This document shows positions 1-7,970 of a DNA stretch of 43,515 bases, one piece after another. A program made the translations under genes and the position numbers. Within the stretch, counting starts at the first letter, position 1. Every line of letters starts with the position of its first letter. Under the pieces are notes generated by a model. It saw only the letters and a list, made by a program, of their open reading frames with translations, was not told where the DNA came from and did no database searches. The DNA comes from RGIG1995 sp045587445 (GTDB lineage Bacteria > Bacillota > Clostridia > Oscillospirales > CAG-272). The DNA lies in NCBI GenBank assembly GCA_045587445.1, contig JAZNCH010000061.1, positions 1 through 43,515 on the forward strand. The letters run 5' to 3'.

Positions 1-42
1 GCTTGGCCTCCGACTTGGTTGTTGTTTTGTTTGCCCTTTCAT
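1..42 (-). CDS. 5' part of a small ORF that may continue from the right end of the window
   Basis: An ATG at 42 (minus strand) opens a frame that runs off the left edge after exactly 14 codons. A GGGGGA ribosome-binding-like stretch lies about six bases upstream. If the window is circular, the frame continues without a break at 43515 and stops at 43375, giving a 60-residue basic protein rich in Q, R and P near its start. I do not recognise the product. The in-frame join is the main reason to call it. The alternative is that the window ends are unrelated and this is a chance frame. Confidence 0.35.
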   Translation of the reverse strand, partial: MKGQTKQQPSRRPS

Positions 43-224
43 TTTTAGTCCCCCATTTTTTCCATTTTGCGATTTTGTTTTTGTTTCTGTTCCATCAAAA
101 CCATTGAAAACAAAAGACTTCAAAGAAGTGGCAAAGGGAAAAATTGACACTAAAAAATCTATATTAAGAAAATCTCTCAATCCTTGAATTTTATTAGATT
201 TTAGAATTATTTTATTTTCAAAAA
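43..224. other. AT-rich gap downstream of the integrase
   Basis: This stretch holds no convincing gene. A 19-codon minus-strand frame (45-104) ends just before the ATG at 42 but has no good ribosome binding site. Serine-integrase phages usually carry attP beside the integrase gene, so the site could lie here. I see no clear inverted repeat marking it. Basis: sequence plus family knowledge; the att location is a guess. Confidence 0.3.
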
Positions 225-1805
225 TTAAGCACATTTTTTCAACCTCAACAATTCCTCCCATAAAAGGACATTTTCCTCGTTTTTGAATTCCAGGATTAAC
301 AATTTTATTTGCTGCAAAAAGTTCGAACTTTGCCGCTTCAAGTCCAATTTTTCTAAAAAAGCGATTTTGACGATAGGTTGAAACGCTTTTTTTATTGTTA
401 TTGTTACATTCTCGCCGTTATAAGATAAGTTCGAACATAACAATTTGAGCATTGTTCGTTTTTTTGCGTTGTCAAGCTCAAAGTAAAGCTCCGACGTCAT
501 TTTGAAAAGTTCGAACAAGTTTTCAAAGTATTCCATAAACTTGACGCCGTGTTTTGTGAGATTCGAGTATTTTATAAGCATGCCATCCAAAGATTCCTCA
601 ATCTCGTTTTTCTTTTTCTTGTAAATATCTTCCGAAACTTCTCCCTCCAAAAACAAATCAAATAATTTTGATGCTTTGTTTTTTTGTTTTTGAATCTCCG
701 CCTCGAGAGTTTTTATTTGTTGCTCGGAATAAAGATTTTGGCTCTCGAGTTCAGAGCGAAAACATTTTTTCGCAAGTTCAATTGTATCGTCCGAAAGATG
801 GATTTTTTTCAAGGCTTCCAAAATAGCCTCCTCGATTTTTTCCTCCCGGACATAGCTCTTGCTTTTACAATTCCCGCCTTTGTTGCCCGTACAATGGTAA
901 TAAATATATTTTCCTTTTTTGAGTTCGCCGACCATATAACATCCGCAATGCTCACATTTTAAAAGATTAGAAAAAGCGAAGTCGTGGCGTGTGAATTTTG
1001 GCGTCGTCCTCTCTTTGATTATTTGTTGGCATAAAGCGTAAAGCTCCCGGCTTATAATTGGCTCGTGTTTTCCCTCATAATATCTTTTTCCCTTGTAAAC
1101 AAAGTCTCCCATATAGATTGGATTGTTTAAGATGTCCTCGATGTTACTTTTGCCGCACTTAACCGCCGGAGAGATATAGAATCCCTCCTCTCTCATTTTT
1201 TTCGCTAATGACCTATAAGAATATTGTCCGGAAGCGTAAAGCTCAAAAACCTTTTTGACAAAATGAGCTTTTTCCGGATTTATTTGTATATATGAACGAC
1301 TTTTTTGTCGCTTGTTTATATATCCGACCGGAGCCGTTACGGGATAATGACCTTGCTCCGCTTTCTCTCTCAATTTTGTCGAAACATCAACCGAGAGATT
1401 CCTTGGATAAAAGTTTGCGAAAACATTGTTCATCTCAAAAACAAGATAATCCGTCGGCTTTGAATACCTATTGAGACACAAATTATCTTGAATCAAATGA
1501 ATGTTAAAAATATCACGTTCCGCCATATAGACGAGAGTCGCCGAGTCGATTCCGTTTCTTGAAGCTCTATCACACTTCAAGAAAATAATATGGCGGATTT
1601 TTTGTTTTTTGACAAAACTTAACATCTCATTGAATAAAGGTCGTCCGGGCTTTTTGGCGGTGTATGACTCCGTGTAAACCTTGACGATTTTCAAGCCGGT
1701 TTTTGCGGCATACTCTCGACCTTGTTTTTCTTGGTAGTCTAAAGAATATCCGCTTTTTCTTTGTTCATCAGATGAGACTCTTGTATATAAGACGGCTTCG
1801 TTCAT
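225..1805 (-). CDS. int: large serine recombinase (phage integrase)
   Basis: This 526-residue protein has the full large-serine-integrase layout. An N-terminal resolvase domain carries YTRVSS with the likely nucleophile Ser11, GRPLFNEML at 54-62 and CDRASRN at 78-84. A recombinase domain follows (about 150-265, including TAPVGY). The zinc ribbon uses Cys284, Cys287, Cys305 and Cys313, and a coiled-coil C-terminus follows. The family catalyses attP x attB integration without a host factor and needs a directionality factor to excise; I cannot identify that factor here. An AAAGGA ribosome binding site precedes the ATG. It lies 10 bp downstream of the lipoprotein gene and is probably cotranscribed from the repressor promoter. 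Confidence 0.95.
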   Translation of the reverse strand: MNEAVLYTRVSSDEQRKSGYSLDYQEKQGREYAAKTGLKIVKVYTESYTAKKPGRPLFNEMLSFVKKQKIRHIIFLKCDRASRNGIDSATLVYMAERDIFNIHLIQDNLCLNRYSKPTDYLVFEMNNVFANFYPRNLSVDVSTKLREKAEQGHYPVTAPVGYINKRQKSRSYIQINPEKAHFVKKVFELYASGQYSYRSLAKKMREEGFYISPAVKCGKSNIEDILNNPIYMGDFVYKGKRYYEGKHEPIISRELYALCQQIIKERTTPKFTRHDFAFSNLLKCEHCGCYMVGELKKGKYIYYHCTGNKGGNCKSKSYVREEKIEEAILEALKKIHLSDDTIELAKKCFRSELESQNLYSEQQIKTLEAEIQKQKNKASKLFDLFLEGEVSEDIYKKKKNEIEESLDGMLIKYSNLTKHGVKFMEYFENLFELFKMTSELYFELDNAKKRTMLKLLCSNLSYNGENVTITIKKAFQPIVKIAFLEKLDLKRQSSNFLQQIKLLILEFKNEENVLLWEELLRLKKCA

Positions 1806-1815
1806 TGGTTTCCTT

Positions 1816-2295
1816 TTATTGTAATATTTGAGACATATCGCTCAAAAGTTTTTGATTTATTCTTGAATATCCGTCGTCCGTTTCGTTGATTGGCTCGGCG
1901 TTTGTTCTACCGTCGCCCATTCCGGAGGCTTGGATTGCATAATCATTCATTGAAAAAACAAGACCGGCTCCGATAAAGCTCACATCGTTTGTCGCCCATA
2001 TCGAATTATAATATTGACCGCCCTTTTCTGTTACAGTTCCGACAAAATAAACTTTTTCCCAATCTCCGGATTGTGTATAGTAAACTTTTTCCTTGTTTAC
2101 TATTGAATATCCGCTATTTAAAATCCCGGACAAGCTATTCGCAAATTGAGGAGTCGCCGTGATGATTGGATTTTCTTGTTTTATTTGAGATTCTTTTTGC
2201 GGTTCTTGAATTGTTGTTTGTGTTGTATTAGTACAACCGCATGCCGTAATTGCTACGACTAAAACCGCCGCAAGTGTTAAAAATTTATTTTTCAT
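1816..2295 (-). CDS. prophage lipoprotein, possible superinfection-exclusion or lysogenic conversion factor
   Basis: The 159-residue protein starts with a lipoprotein signal: KNK charges, a hydrophobic stretch, and a lipobox ending ITAC with Cys19 as the expected lipidated residue. A T/Q/E-rich linker (about 20-45) leads to a globular domain with aromatic residues. The ribosome binding site is strong (AAGGAGATAAA before ATG). It sits between the repressor and the integrase on the same strand, where prophages often keep genes expressed in the lysogen. Some lipoproteins in this position block superinfecting DNA (for example Ltp of phage TP-J34). That role is inference from position and lipidation only; the mature domain is not recognised. 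Confidence 0.75.
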   Translation of the reverse strand: MKNKFLTLAAVLVVAITACGCTNTTQTTIQEPQKESQIKQENPIITATPQFANSLSGILNSGYSIVNKEKVYYTQSGDWEKVYFVGTVTEKGGQYYNSIWATNDVSFIGAGLVFSMNDYAIQASGMGDGRTNAEPINETDDGYSRINQKLLSDMSQILQ

Positions 2296-2328
2296 TTTAT
2301 CTCCTTAGTTAAAAAATTTTTCTTATGT

Positions 2329-2712
2329 TTATTTGTTACAATTTTTCATCAATGTTTTGATTGCCGCTCGGACCTCTCCGGGGGAGCTTCGCCATAGAGT
2401 GATTAGTTCTTTTTCTGACTTTGTCAAAGATTTAATCTCGACCGGTGGAGCTGCATCAAAAAACTCATTCAAATCCGATATTTGATAGATACTCCCGAGG
2501 GCGAAAAGAGTCCCGATGTCCGGGAGAGCTTTCCCTTTTTCCCAAAGTGTAACGGTCGAGGGGTCTCGATTTACTAATCCGCCAACTTCGCTCGTCGTCA
2601 ATCCGGATATACTCCTAAAAGTTTTTAGTTTTTCGGGGAGTTTTTTCTTGATGATTTCCGTGATTGTTTGGCTGATTGAATCCGATGTATATGCGTTTTC
2701 AGTTTTGTTCAT
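2329..2712 (-). CDS. CI-like helix-turn-helix repressor
   Basis: A Cro/C1-type helix-turn-helix occupies about residues 25-75 (SGLTTSEVGGLVNRDPSTVT, then WEKGKALPD). A short charged C-terminal region follows, with no S24 peptidase domain, so RecA-stimulated self-cleavage is not expected. An AGGAGG lies 7 bases before the ATG at 2712 and 4 bases before an ATG at 2715, so I prefer 2712. An in-frame ATG at 2733 would place the Shine-Dalgarno sequence inside the gene. It is transcribed leftward from a TTGATT/TATTAT promoter abutting a 28-bp inverted repeat, and divergent from a Cro-like gene. This fits the lysogeny repressor. Confidence 0.85.
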   Translation of the reverse strand: MNKTENAYTSDSISQTITEIIKKKLPEKLKTFRSISGLTTSEVGGLVNRDPSTVTLWEKGKALPDIGTLFALGSIYQISDLNEFFDAAPPVEIKSLTKSEKELITLWRSSPGEVRAAIKTLMKNCNK

Positions 2713-2733
2713 CATTGGACCTCCTACGCTCAT

Positions 2734-2762
2734 ATAATAATGCTTTTTAAAAATTAAATCAA
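2734..2762 (-). promoter_or_regulatory. leftward promoter for repressor, lipoprotein and integrase (PRM-like)
   Basis: On the minus strand a TTGATT -35 box (2757-2762) and a TATTAT -10 box (2734-2739) are separated by 17 bp. The -35 box touches the large inverted repeat at 2763-2790, so occupancy of that site would affect this promoter directly. Confidence 0.7.
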
Positions 2763-2790
2763 GTTTTTCTTAATTTAATTTAAGAAAAAC
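2763..2790. promoter_or_regulatory. 28-bp inverted repeat, probable switch operator
   Basis: Two perfect 11-bp arms, GTTTTTCTTAA and TTAAGAAAAAC, surround a 6-bp centre. The site lies between the -35 boxes of the two divergent promoters, where a repressor or Cro dimer would control both. No T-tract follows, so a terminator role is unlikely. Confidence 0.7.
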
Positions 2791-2792
2791 GC

Positions 2793-2821
2793 TTGACAAA
2801 AATTAAATTGCATTGTAAATT
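2793..2821 (+). promoter_or_regulatory. rightward early promoter (PR-like)
   Basis: A consensus TTGACA -35 box (2793-2798) is followed after 17 bp by TAAATT (2816-2821). It lies just right of the inverted-repeat operator and reads into the Cro-like gene and the replication genes. Confidence 0.7.
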
Positions 2822-2838
2822 TGATTTCGTTGATTGAG

Positions 2839-2870
2839 TTTGATTCAGAAAAACTTAATTTGATTCAGAA
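2839..2870. repeat. two direct copies of TTTGATTCAGAA in the early leader
   Basis: TTTGATTCAGAA occurs at 2839-2850 and again at 2859-2870, exactly 20 bp apart. The copies lie downstream of the early -10 box and upstream of the Cro-like start codon. They could be additional regulator sites, two helical turns apart, or leader RNA sites. Confidence 0.6.
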
Positions 2871-2888
2871 TAGAAAAGAGGAAAAACA

Positions 2889-3104
2889 ATGTCAATCGAA
2901 GAAAATGTTACAAATCGAGTTAAGGACATCATACAAGAGAGAGGAATTCAACAAAAACATATTTGCGAAAAGACAGGTATCTCTCAAGTTAAATTGTCCC
3001 AATGTTTTAATGGAAAACGCAATCTCAAAACGGAAGAATTCTTGGCAATATGTTTTCTTTTGAATTTAAGTTTTGAGGATTTTAGGGGGTGTCAAGTTGG
3101 TTAA
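2889..3104 (+). CDS. Cro-like helix-turn-helix regulator
   Basis: This 71-residue protein is almost entirely a Cro/C1-type helix-turn-helix (about residues 8-65, with IQQKHICEKTGISQVKLSQC as the DNA-reading part). It is the first gene of the rightward early transcript and is divergent from the repressor. An AGAGGAA ribosome binding site lies before the ATG. Its position and size fit a Cro antagonist of the repressor. An alternative is an activator or excision regulator with the same fold. Confidence 0.8.
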   Translation: MSIEENVTNRVKDIIQERGIQQKHICEKTGISQVKLSQCFNGKRNLKTEEFLAICFLLNLSFEDFRGCQVG

Positions 3105-3285
3105 GGAGGTTGGAGTAATTATCAAATTTGATGATGTTGACTATTCCGACGAGGAACGAGACTTGCTTTGGGGGCGATTCGCTTTGTTGTTAGTTGAAGC
3201 CGCCGAAGCCAAAAAACAAAAGGAGAATAGAGATGATGAACGTGTTAAGACTACCAATTGCAAAACAACAAAAATCCCCGCTTGA
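3097..3285 (+). CDS. small early protein, unknown function
   Basis: This 62-residue frame is read from a TTG at 3097, preceded by GGGGGT at a normal spacing. It overlaps the end of the Cro-like gene by 8 bases and overlaps the following gene. It is acidic at the start (KFDDVDYSDEE) and K/E/A-rich later. No domain is recognised. The start is uncertain: a second TTG lies at 3073. Confidence 0.5.
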   Translation: MVKEVGVIIKFDDVDYSDEERDLLWGRFALLLVEAAEAKKQKENRDDERVKTTNCKTTKIPA

Positions 3286-3616
3286 TTTTTTCAAAAATTT
3301 TGTTGAGGAAATCAAAACAAAAAGGGAAATTGATTATCAAAGAAAAGTTGAATTTTTGAGACATCACACTTACAACCATTATTTGAGAGAACTTCTCAAA
3401 AAGCAAAATCCCGAAACTTTGGACTTCCCGCCCTTTGTTTATATTACAGGAACGGCTATTCACACAGAAGCTCAAAGGTTGACAGATTGGGCAATTGCAG
3501 AAGCCGAGAAAAAGGGCAAAAAACACATCGAGAAATGCTATCGACTAAAGTTGGAGAGAGTTTTGAGATTAAGAGCAGCAAAAAGAAGAAGAATCTTGAA
3601 ACAAATTAGTAAATAA
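3233..3616 (+). CDS. basic early protein, unknown function
   Basis: The 127-residue product starts at the first of two adjacent ATGs, 7 bases after AGGAG. It is strongly basic, especially at the C-terminus (RLRAAKRRRILKQ), which suggests nucleic-acid binding. It lies immediately before the replication initiator. No family is recognised. Confidence 0.65.
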   Translation: MMNVLRLPIAKQQKSPLDFFKNFVEEIKTKREIDYQRKVEFLRHHTYNHYLRELLKKQNPETLDFPPFVYITGTAIHTEAQRLTDWAIAEAEKKGKKHIEKCYRLKLERVLRLRAAKRRRILKQISK

Positions 3617-3630
3617 ATCAAGGAGCAAAG

Positions 3631-4470
3631 ATGAGAGAAGGAAAACAAGCTACCAATGCGGCGGTCATCCGGGTACACAAAGACCGCAATTATACAGTAA
3701 TGAGCAACAAACATCTTTTTCAAAAAGATTTGAGCCTAAAGGGTAAAGGTTTAATGAGTGTCTTTTTGGCGTTGCCCGATGATTGGAATTATTCAATCGC
3801 CGGATTGTGTAAGATTCTAAAAGAAGGACGAGACGCTCTCAACGCTACTATTGCAGAATTGAAAAAATATGGCTATATAGACATCGAAAGAAAAAACGCC
3901 GAAAAAGGTCGCTTCTCTTTTGTTTATCACATATACGAGAGAGGCAAAGAAGAATATTTGCCTTCGGATTTACCGTGTACGGATAATCCGCACACGGATA
4001 ATGCATATCCGGAAAATCCCGAAACGGTTTTTCCAACTGCGGAACAACCGGGTTCGGAAAACCCGCAACAACTAAATATTAAAATAATAAATACTGAAGA
4101 ACAAAATACTAACGAACAAAAATCTCTCGTAAATACTAAAGTATTTACTTGCGAGGATTTATTTGAATTATACAAATCAATTTGTATTGATTTTCCGGTT
4201 CCGAGACTCTTGAACGATAAAAGAAAAGAAAAAGCAAAATCAAGACTCAAAGAATATCCGGAGAGGGAATATTGGGAGACAGTATGTCGCAAAGCTCAAA
4301 ATTCAAAGTTTTGTCGAGAAAATTCCTTTTTTTGTTTTGATTGGATTCTCGAAAATAGTCAAAATTCCTTGAAAGTTTTTGAGGGTAACTATGACGACAA
4401 AAAAGCAGCGTTTCAACATTCCCAAAAACTAACGATGAAAAAAAGCAAATATTCAAGATGTTACGGCTAA
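3631..4470 (+). CDS. phage replication initiator / replisome organiser with N-terminal winged helix
   Basis: The 279-residue protein has an N-terminal winged-helix-like domain (about 20-110, including LSLKGKGLMSVFLALPDDWN) typical of phage replisome-organiser proteins that come before a DnaC-like loader. A P/N/E/T-rich linker (about 115-150) follows. The C-terminal part (about 165-260) resembles the helical tail of DnaD-like or related replication proteins. It is directly followed by the DnaC-like ATPase, the standard initiator-loader pair. The linker DNA carries short repeats next to an AT-rich stretch, a common place for a phage origin. Confidence 0.75.
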   Translation: MREGKQATNAAVIRVHKDRNYTVMSNKHLFQKDLSLKGKGLMSVFLALPDDWNYSIAGLCKILKEGRDALNATIAELKKYGYIDIERKNAEKGRFSFVYHIYERGKEEYLPSDLPCTDNPHTDNAYPENPETVFPTAEQPGSENPQQLNIKIINTEEQNTNEQKSLVNTKVFTCEDLFELYKSICIDFPVPRLLNDKRKEKAKSRLKEYPEREYWETVCRKAQNSKFCRENSFFCFDWILENSQNSLKVFEGNYDDKKAAFQHSQKLTMKKSKYSRCYG

Positions 4471-4487
4471 CGGATGAGGGCGGAAGA

Positions 4488-5288
4488 ATGGAGAAGTTGA
4501 TTGAGAGATTCAAAAATAAAACCGTCGAATTGTACGGAAAAAGAGTAAGCGATGGAAAATGTAATTTTTGCGGGTGTGAATTAAAAAGTGGCGAATATTG
4601 CAATTGCAAAGAAGCGAAGCTCCGTCAAAGATTTTACAAAAAGGCAGCAAAAAAAGTCTCATCATATTATGATTTTATGTCTTTGGGAGACCTTGAAAAC
4701 GCTCGTCTCTTAATGAGAGGCAAATATAAAACTCCGGCAATTTTCGAGGGATATGACTTTGATTTTTATGAGGTTGAAAACGAATCCCAAAAACAGGCAT
4801 TGAACTCCATTCTTGATTATAACAAAAACATTGTTCAATATTTTTTGAATGGAACAAATTTGATTCTTCTCGGCAATTACGGGACCGGAAAAACAATGTT
4901 GATGTCTATCTTGTGTAATAAGATTGTCGAGGATTATTTGTTCGACGCAAAGTTTGTCAACGGCGTTGATTTGGTAAACAAAATCAAATCAACATATCAC
5001 GACACATCAACCGTCTCCGCTTTGCAAATGGCGGAATATTATCGAAATGTCGAGTTTTTATTTATTGACGATATAGACAAGTTGAAGCCGAGTGAGTACG
5101 TCCGGGAACTTATGTATTCAATCGTAAATTATCGCATTGAAAACGAGCTTCCAATTATCATCTCGGCGAATCATAGTCTCGAGGACTTGGATGAGATGTA
5201 TTTTGGAGAAGCGACAATCTCTCGACTTGCTGCAAAAGGCAAATCAAAACTTGTTCGCTTTACTCATAAAAATTGGAGGGTCGCTTAA
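4488..5288 (+). CDS. DnaC/IstB-like helicase loader ATPase
   Basis: The 266-residue protein has an N-terminal cysteine cluster (Cys25, 28, 30, 38 and 40) likely to bind zinc, then an AAA+ core. Walker A is GNYGTGKT (129-136), Walker B is FLFIDD (190-195), and a sensor-1-like ISANHS follows. DnaC-type loaders place the replicative helicase on DNA at the origin; no phage helicase is visible here, so it would load the host DnaB. The ATG at 4488 is preceded by GAGGGCGGAAG; an in-frame ATG at 4458 overlaps the upstream gene and is less likely. The stop overlaps the next start (TAATG). Confidence 0.9.
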   Translation: MEKLIERFKNKTVELYGKRVSDGKCNFCGCELKSGEYCNCKEAKLRQRFYKKAAKKVSSYYDFMSLGDLENARLLMRGKYKTPAIFEGYDFDFYEVENESQKQALNSILDYNKNIVQYFLNGTNLILLGNYGTGKTMLMSILCNKIVEDYLFDAKFVNGVDLVNKIKSTYHDTSTVSALQMAEYYRNVEFLFIDDIDKLKPSEYVRELMYSIVNYRIENELPIIISANHSLEDLDEMYFGEATISRLAAKGKSKLVRFTHKNWRVA

Positions 5289-5914
5289 TGACGGAGGAGA
5301 TGAGAGAGCAAATGACGGAAGCAGAAAAAGACGGTTTGTTCTATGAGACAAATGTCGTTGTCGATGGATATTCTTGTTTTCAGAGTTTAGCTCATCAATT
5401 AGCGGATTTTATTTGTAAGAAAAATTATGACGAATTCAGACTTACAAACGAAAAAGGGTTTATGAACGCAACGATTTATCTTGAGAGAGTCGTTCAACAA
5501 GGCGGGTATTTTACCGGGACAAAATACGCTCCGAAACAATGTATCGGGGTTCTAATCTATGACATCGAAGCAAACAAAATGACGCTCCGAAAAACTAACG
5601 TCAACACAGAAATCCACGAGTTCCACGCCGACGAAAAACGAAAAATGAATGATTGTTTCGGGGTTCAATATGAGATTTTTAAATATTTGAGAGATGGCGA
5701 CATTATTCAAATTCACACGGTCGAAAGAAAAATCCGCCATCAAAAAAAATATATTTATTCAATAACAAAATTAAAAGCAGCCAAAAAAGGGCGTTTTCTC
5801 CATTTTTCGGGTTATGGAACGCAATTCTTTATCCCGAAAGAAGAGTTCAAATGTATTGAAAAAGAATTAACAAAAGAAGCTAAAAAACAAATTAAAAGGT
5901 CAAAAAGGAGATAG
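5288..5914 (+). CDS. early-region protein, unknown function
   Basis: The 208-residue protein starts at an ATG overlapping the previous stop, with GGAGG 8 bases upstream. It is a mixed alpha/beta protein with several aromatic-rich strands and a strongly basic C-terminus (KEAKKQIKRSKRR) suited to nucleic-acid contact. It sits just after the helicase loader, so a replication or recombination role is possible, but I recognise no motif. Confidence 0.7.
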   Translation: MTEEMREQMTEAEKDGLFYETNVVVDGYSCFQSLAHQLADFICKKNYDEFRLTNEKGFMNATIYLERVVQQGGYFTGTKYAPKQCIGVLIYDIEANKMTLRKTNVNTEIHEFHADEKRKMNDCFGVQYEIFKYLRDGDIIQIHTVERKIRHQKKYIYSITKLKAAKKGRFLHFSGYGTQFFIPKEEFKCIEKELTKEAKKQIKRSKRR

Positions 5915-5915
5915 T

Positions 5916-6392
5916 ATGGCAACAGAAGCAGCAAAAAAAACGATTAAATCTTTTATGATGGCACTTTTGGAGAGTGATGACGGGATGTCCTGGGAAGAAT
6001 TATCAGACGAAATTCTCGAGGCTCGTTTCAAATCTTTGCAACTTTCGCTCTCTAATTACAACAATGTTGTTCAACAAAATAAAGAATTGCAAACCCAATT
6101 GAACGCAACAACAAAATCTCTCAACGAACTAAAAGACAAACCATTCTTTCCTTATTTGTTAAATTCCGGAGGGATGATGGATTTTGGAGCTTTTTATTTG
6201 GTTTCGCATGCTTGGTTTACGATTCCGAACTTACAAGACCAACTCGGAATCGTTGAGGTCGAATGGAAGGATTCCGGAATCCGCAAAATGTATCTCGGAG
6301 CCGGCAAGACAAGAGGGGAAAGTTTTAAAGAAGATGTCCTCTCGGTTGCGATGTACGGTCAAAAAATAAAGGACCCGAGTGATGGCGTCTAA
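5916..6392 (+). CDS. hypothetical protein with short coiled coil
   Basis: This 158-residue protein has a helical N-terminus with a coiled-coil stretch (about 40-75: SLSNYNNVVQQNKELQTQL) and a compact C-terminal domain. The ribosome binding site is AAAAGGAGATAGT. Its end overlaps the next gene. I recognise no family. Confidence 0.7.
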   Translation: MATEAAKKTIKSFMMALLESDDGMSWEELSDEILEARFKSLQLSLSNYNNVVQQNKELQTQLNATTKSLNELKDKPFFPYLLNSGGMMDFGAFYLVSHAWFTIPNLQDQLGIVEVEWKDSGIRKMYLGAGKTRGESFKEDVLSVAMYGQKIKDPSDGV

Positions 6393-6624
6393 ATGGTGTC
6401 CGGTTTGCGGTCGTATTGTTACGATGAGCGGAGTCCCGAGGTTTTGTGCGTGGGGTTGCGGGTCTTTACAGAACGAGCCGCTACTCCCGCCGCCGGAAGA
6501 ATGGACGGGTGGATATTACGGGATGATAGAAATTGCCCGGAGAGAATGGGAAAAAAGAGAGGCGGAAAAAGAGCCTCCATCGATTGAGATTAGCCCGGGG
6601 CGTTTACAAATGAGGTTGTTTTGA
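6382..6624 (+). CDS. small zinc-ribbon protein
   Basis: The 80-residue protein begins with WCPVCGR and continues with FCAWGC, giving a Cys-x2-Cys ... Cys-x3-Cys set likely to hold zinc. A proline-rich stretch and an acidic helix follow. The ATG at 6382 is preferred over the adjacent GTG at 6379. It overlaps the preceding gene and touches the methyltransferase start. The function is unknown. Confidence 0.65.
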   Translation: MASKWCPVCGRIVTMSGVPRFCAWGCGSLQNEPLLPPPEEWTGGYYGMIEIARREWEKREAEKEPPSIEISPGRLQMRLF

Positions 6625-7302
6625 AAATGGATATAATTGAAAAATTGAAAAATAAAATCACTTTGGGAGATAGCTTGGAAGTAATGAAGCAGCTTCCGGA
6701 CAAATGCATTGATTTGGTTTTGACCGACCCTCCTTATGGTATAAGTTGCGACGGTGGCTCTTACGGTTTAGGCGTAAAACCAAAAACAACAACGAAAAAA
6801 TCTTGGGATAAAGGGATTCCGGAAAAAGAATATTTTGACGAGATGTTTCGAGTGTCAAAAAATCAAATAATTTTCGGCGGGAATTATTTTACCGAATATC
6901 TCCCGGCGACAAAAAGTTGGATTGTATGGGACAAAATCGGCGGATTGAAATTACAAAATAATTTTTCGGAATGTGAGTTGATTTGGACGAGCTTGAAAAC
7001 AGTTACAAAGAAAATCACATTCATCCAACAAGGATTCATCAACGACGACAAAGAGGAAAACAAATTCCGCTTCCATCCAACACAAAAACCCCTCCGCCTC
7101 GTTGAAATGTTGCTTCGAGACTTCACGCCTGACCTTGCGGGGGGGGGGGCTAATTGCTGACTTTTTCTCCGGGTCCGGAACAACGGCGATTGCGTGTCAT
7201 AATATGCGGCTCGATTTTATCGCCGTTGAAAAAGACCCCGAGTATTACGAAAAAAGCGTTCAACGCTTACAGGACGCACAAGCACAATTGAAACTATTTT
7301 GA
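6621..7302 (+). CDS. beta-class DNA methyltransferase (N6-adenine or N4-cytosine), frame broken at an 11-G tract, possibly phase-variable
   Basis: The first part (6621-7160) has the substrate motif TDPPYG near the N-terminus and HPTQKPLRLVEMLLRDF. The AdoMet-binding motif DFFSGSGTTAIA lies downstream in another frame (to 7302). Catalytic motif first and AdoMet motif last is the beta-class order. The break falls exactly at eleven Gs (7139-7149); ten Gs would restore one frame of about 226 residues ending LQDAQAQLKLF, as in the intact relative at 12345. The start may be the TTG at 6621 or the ATG at 6627. The tract could be a slipped-strand on/off switch, or a sequencing error. Phage solitary methyltransferases often protect DNA from host restriction. 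Confidence 0.85.
7139..7149. repeat. homopolymeric tract of 11 G in the methyltransferase gene
   Basis: Eleven consecutive Gs in an AT-rich genome sit exactly where the methyltransferase frame breaks. Poly-G tracts of this length are classic contingency loci that change length during replication. I see no other G tract of this length in the window. Confidence 0.9.
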
Positions 7303-7320
7303 AAATAAAGGAGAAAACAA

Positions 7321-7671
7321 ATGGAAAAAGAACAAGAAAACATCGAGCAAATCGAGGAAAAACAAACAGAAATCAAACAAGAGGAAATCTCTCTCGATGA
7401 AAGATTAAAAAGGATTAACGAGTTAGCGAATCAGCCGTTCAAGTGTTCAATTGATGAGGTGGCTTCGGCTTATTTTGCGAGCTTGCGAGTTGAGAATTAT
7501 GAAGTCCTCGGCGAAACTTTTGGAGGCTACAAAATAGGGAGATTATATTTACACATTCTTGATTTGCTTTCAAAAGAAATTTACAACTCGATTCATCTCC
7601 GAGAAATATCTCGAAACTTTATGACAAGAGAAAAATCCCCAATTTGCAGCAAAAACAAGGAGGAAAAATAA
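7321..7671 (+). CDS. hypothetical acidic-start protein
   Basis: The 116-residue protein starts with a Glu/Lys/Gln-rich helical stretch (about 1-30) followed by a small globular region. The ribosome binding site is AAAGGAGAAAACAA before the ATG. The stop shares bases with the next start (TAATG). No family is recognised. Confidence 0.65.
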   Translation: MEKEQENIEQIEEKQTEIKQEEISLDERLKRINELANQPFKCSIDEVASAYFASLRVENYEVLGETFGGYKIGRLYLHILDLLSKEIYNSIHLREISRNFMTREKSPICSKNKEEK

Positions 7672-7970
7672 TGAGTTCTAAAATTTTGATTTTTATGATG
7701 TGTCTATTGACTATCATTGGCGGTTTAAATATTGCGGTTCTATTATTTGAGAGAATGTTCCACTATTGGAATCGCCTTATTTGGGAGCGAACTCGTTTTC
7801 TCCAATGGCTTAATCTTGTCGGTTTATCTGACGCAAACAAAGAAAAGCTCGAAAATTTTGACCTTTTATACAAGGCGGCTTGCACGGCATGCGAATATAT
7901 CGGAGACAACGCAAAAAGAGCGGAAATGTATGAAAGAATCAAAGGATATTTTGTGGAGGATTTTGAGTAA
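7671..7970 (+). CDS. small protein with N-terminal membrane segment
   Basis: The 99-residue product has one hydrophobic segment (about residues 4-26, IFMMCLLTIIGGLNIAVLLF) followed by a soluble helical tail ending DFE. It starts at an ATG overlapping the upstream stop, with AGGAGG 7 bases upstream, and its own stop overlaps the HNH gene start. It is probably anchored in the inner membrane; the role is unknown. Confidence 0.65.
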   Translation: MSSKILIFMMCLLTIIGGLNIAVLLFERMFHYWNRLIWERTRFLQWLNLVGLSDANKEKLENFDLLYKAACTACEYIGDNAKRAEMYERIKGYFVEDFE

